Of a DNA stretch of 6,498 nucleotides, positions 4,708 to 6,498 are shown in pieces. The stretch comes from Rhizobiaceae bacterium (GTDB lineage: Bacteria; Pseudomonadota; Alphaproteobacteria; Rhizobiales; Rhizobiaceae). The first letter of the stretch is position 1. Each line of letters starts with the position of its first letter. A model generated the notes under the pieces. That model was given only the letters and a program-made list of their open reading frames with translations. It did not search any database and was not told the DNA's origin. The stretch is taken from positions 1-6,498 of the forward strand of contig JAKISV010000158.1 in assembly GCA_021648425.1 (NCBI GenBank). Reading direction: 5' to 3'. Both the position numbers and the translations under genes were made by a program.

Positions 4708-6498
4708 ATGGAAAATTCCAACGACCTATTTTCAACGCAGGATGATAGCGCCCCTATCAATAAAAAGGCTGCACCAAAAAAGACCAAAGCGGTCAATGAT
4801 GGTTACAGCGCTTCTGACATCGAAGTGCTTGAGGGCCTTGAACCTGTGCGCCGCCGACCGGGCATGTATATCGGCGGCACTGACGTCAAAGCTATGCATC
4901 ACCTGTTCGCCGAGGTCATCGACAATTCCATGGATGAGGCAGTTGCCGGTCATGCTTCATGGATTGATGTGGAGTTGGACGCAGAGGGCTATCTCAGCGT
5001 CACCGACAATGGCCGCGGCATCCCCGTTGCCCCGCACCCCAAATTCAAGGATAAATCGACAGTTGAAGTAGTGATGACCATCCTGCATGCGGGCGGTAAA
5101 ATCGATTCGGGCGCCTATGAAACATCCGGCGGGTTGCACGGCGTTGGCGTATCAGTAGTCAATGCCCTGTCTGAACATATCGAGGTGGAAGTAGCCTCCA
5201 ACCGGCGTCTTTACAAACAGGAATTTGCCCGCGGTGAGCCGCTTTACAAACTCAAAGACCTGGGCGAAGTCCATAACCGGCGCGGCACAAAGATACGTTT
5301 CAAACCTGATCCTGAAATATTCGGCAAGAACTGCAAATTTTCACCGGCACTTTTAATGAAAATGGCGCGCTCGAAGGCCTATCTGTTTGGTGGGGTGAAA
5401 ATCCGCTGGACATGCGACCCTTCTCACTTGAGCGAAAAAGATGAAACACCCGAAAAAGACGAATTTCATTTTCCCGGCGGCCTGAAAGACTATCTGATGG
5501 AAACGGCAGATGCCCAACACCAGGTGACGCCAGAGCCCTTTGCAGGAAAATCCGGCAAATCGGGCGGTCACGGTGCGGTTGAATGGGCGGTCACCTGGCA
5601 CGGCGATGACGGGTTCGTCAATTCCTACTGCAACACCATCCCCACCCGCGATGGCGGCACCCATGAAGCGGGATTGCGAATTGCATTGGCACGCGGGTTG
5701 AAAGCCTATGGCGAAATTACCGGCAACAAAAAAACCTCAATGATCACCACCGAAGACGTGATGACCTCGGCTGCGGCCATGTTGTCAGTATTTGTGCGTG
5801 AGCCGGAATTTGTCGGCCAGACCAAAGACAAGCTGGCAACAGTTGAAGCGCAAAGAATAATTGAAAACGCCATTCGCGACCCGTTTGATCACTGGCTTGC
5901 TGCCTCCCCCCAACAGGCTGACCGGCTTGAATGGGTGATGGACCGGGCCGATGAGCGCCTTCGTCGGCGCAAGGAAAAAGAGATCAACCGCAAATCGGCA
6001 ACCCGCAAACTGCGTTTACCCGGTAAGCTGGCCGATTGCTCCAAAAACGCTACCGGTGGCACGGAGCTATTTATTGTCGAGGGTGATTCTGCGGGTGGTT
6101 CCGCCAAGCAGGCGCGTAACCGAAAATCCCAGGCGATCCTGCCATTGCGCGGTAAAATCCTGAATGTTGCCAGCGCCAGCCGCGAAAAAATCATCGCCAA
6201 CCAACAACTCGGCGATATCATTTTGGCGCTCGGCGTTGGTACGCGCTCCAAATACCGCGATGAAGATTTGCGCTATGACCGCATCATCATCATGACCGAT
6301 GCCGATGTTGATGGAGCCCACATTGCTTCACTGCTGATTACATTTTTCTTCCAGGAAATGCCGGAGCTGATTTATAACGGCCACCTTTATCTGGCCGTGC
6401 CACCGCTTTATCGCATTCCCCAGGGCGGCAAAACGCTCTATGCGCGCGCTGAGGCACCCCGTATTGCATTGCTGGCAACCGAATTTAAGGGCTGTAAA
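4708..6498 (+). CDS. parE: DNA topoisomerase IV subunit B, ParE (partial, C-terminus off the right edge)
   Basis: The first 597 residues of the ATPase/TOPRIM subunit of topoisomerase IV, which pairs with ParC to decatenate daughter chromosomes using ATP. After a lysine-rich lead (19-27), the GHKL ATPase domain shows IEVLEGLEPVRRRPGMYIGG (38-57), catalytic Glu69 and Asn73 in AEVIDNSMDEA, Asp100 in TDNGRGIP, and the ATP lid SGGLHGVGVSVVNAL (140-154). The transducer domain ends with the ATP-sensing QTKDKL loop (Q371, K373). The TOPRIM domain shows FIVEGDSAGGSAKQARNRK (455-473) with catalytic Glu458, and TDADVDGAH (530-538) with metal-binding Asp531, Asp533 and Asp535. The phrases QARNRKSQAILPLRGKILNV and QGGKTLYAR favour ParE over GyrB. 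About 60-100 residues are missing. All key catalytic residues are present, so it should be functional. It has its own ribosome site and is probably transcribed apart from alkC, though read-through is possible. Confidence 0.93.
   Translation, partial: MENSNDLFSTQDDSAPINKKAAPKKTKAVNDGYSASDIEVLEGLEPVRRRPGMYIGGTDVKAMHHLFAEVIDNSMDEAVAGHASWIDVELDAEGYLSVTDNGRGIPVAPHPKFKDKSTVEVVMTILHAGGKIDSGAYETSGGLHGVGVSVVNALSEHIEVEVASNRRLYKQEFARGEPLYKLKDLGEVHNRRGTKIRFKPDPEIFGKNCKFSPALLMKMARSKAYLFGGVKIRWTCDPSHLSEKDETPEKDEFHFPGGLKDYLMETADAQHQVTPEPFAGKSGKSGGHGAVEWAVTWHGDDGFVNSYCNTIPTRDGGTHEAGLRIALARGLKAYGEITGNKKTSMITTEDVMTSAAAMLSVFVREPEFVGQTKDKLATVEAQRIIENAIRDPFDHWLAASPQQADRLEWVMDRADERLRRRKEKEINRKSATRKLRLPGKLADCSKNATGGTELFIVEGDSAGGSAKQARNRKSQAILPLRGKILNVASASREKIIANQQLGDIILALGVGTRSKYRDEDLRYDRIIIMTDADVDGAHIASLLITFFFQEMPELIYNGHLYLAVPPLYRIPQGGKTLYARAEAPRIALLATEFKGCK

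Noticed and set aside
4708..6498. GyrB rather than ParE
   Set aside because: GyrB shares the ATPase and TOPRIM motifs, but the QARNRKSQAILPLRGK stretch and the QGGKTLYAR region fit ParE better, and the GyrB-like neighbours (dnaN, recF) are absent.
1..6498. CRISPR, insertion sequence, tRNA, rRNA or prophage
   Set aside because: No spaced repeat array, terminal inverted repeats with transposase, cloverleaf-like segment or phage gene was seen; almost all bases are accounted for by ordinary genes and short intergenic gaps.

Overview
The window looks like chromosomal DNA of an alphaproteobacterium, probably of the Rhizobiales/Hyphomicrobiales type. This rests on the style of the ParE protein, with an N-terminal lysine-rich lead and an 'IEVLEGLEPVRRRPGMYIGG' opening, and on remembered resemblance of the AlkC-like and GcvT-type oxidoreductase proteins to alphaproteobacterial ones. 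Species cannot be named from sequence alone. Base composition is moderate and even. No mobile element, CRISPR array, tRNA or rRNA was seen, and every gene reads without a frameshift.

Layout. Minus strand, 2347 to 1: a choline/ethanolamine-kinase-like phosphotransferase is followed, with a 23-nt overlap, by a dimethylglycine/sarcosine-dehydrogenase-like flavoprotein that runs off the left edge. Positions 2348-2490 form a divergent control region with two inverted repeats built on the hexamer CCAACT/AGTTGG. Plus strand, 2491 to 4634: a tight three-gene cluster encodes a small dimeric alpha/beta-barrel protein (ABM-like), an HTH-WYL (YafY-type) regulator that most likely starts at TTG, and an AlkC-type DNA alkylation-repair glycosylase with a C-terminal Ig-like domain. 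Plus strand, 4708 to the right edge: parE, topoisomerase IV subunit B, lacks only its C-terminal tail.

How the parts work together. The left pair looks like a small catabolic unit for an N-methylated or choline-related compound: translation is coupled, a kinase acts on an amino-alcohol-type substrate, and a flavin/folate demethylase follows. The central cluster looks like a self-regulated unit. A probable sigma70-like promoter lies inside the repeats, and the WYL regulator encoded in the cluster is the obvious candidate to bind them. Co-transcription of a WYL regulator with a 3-methyladenine/3-methylcytosine-type glycosylase is the most interesting point: it suggests a local alkylation or toxic-metabolite response that does not use Ada. 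parE is an essential housekeeping gene and is probably transcribed separately.
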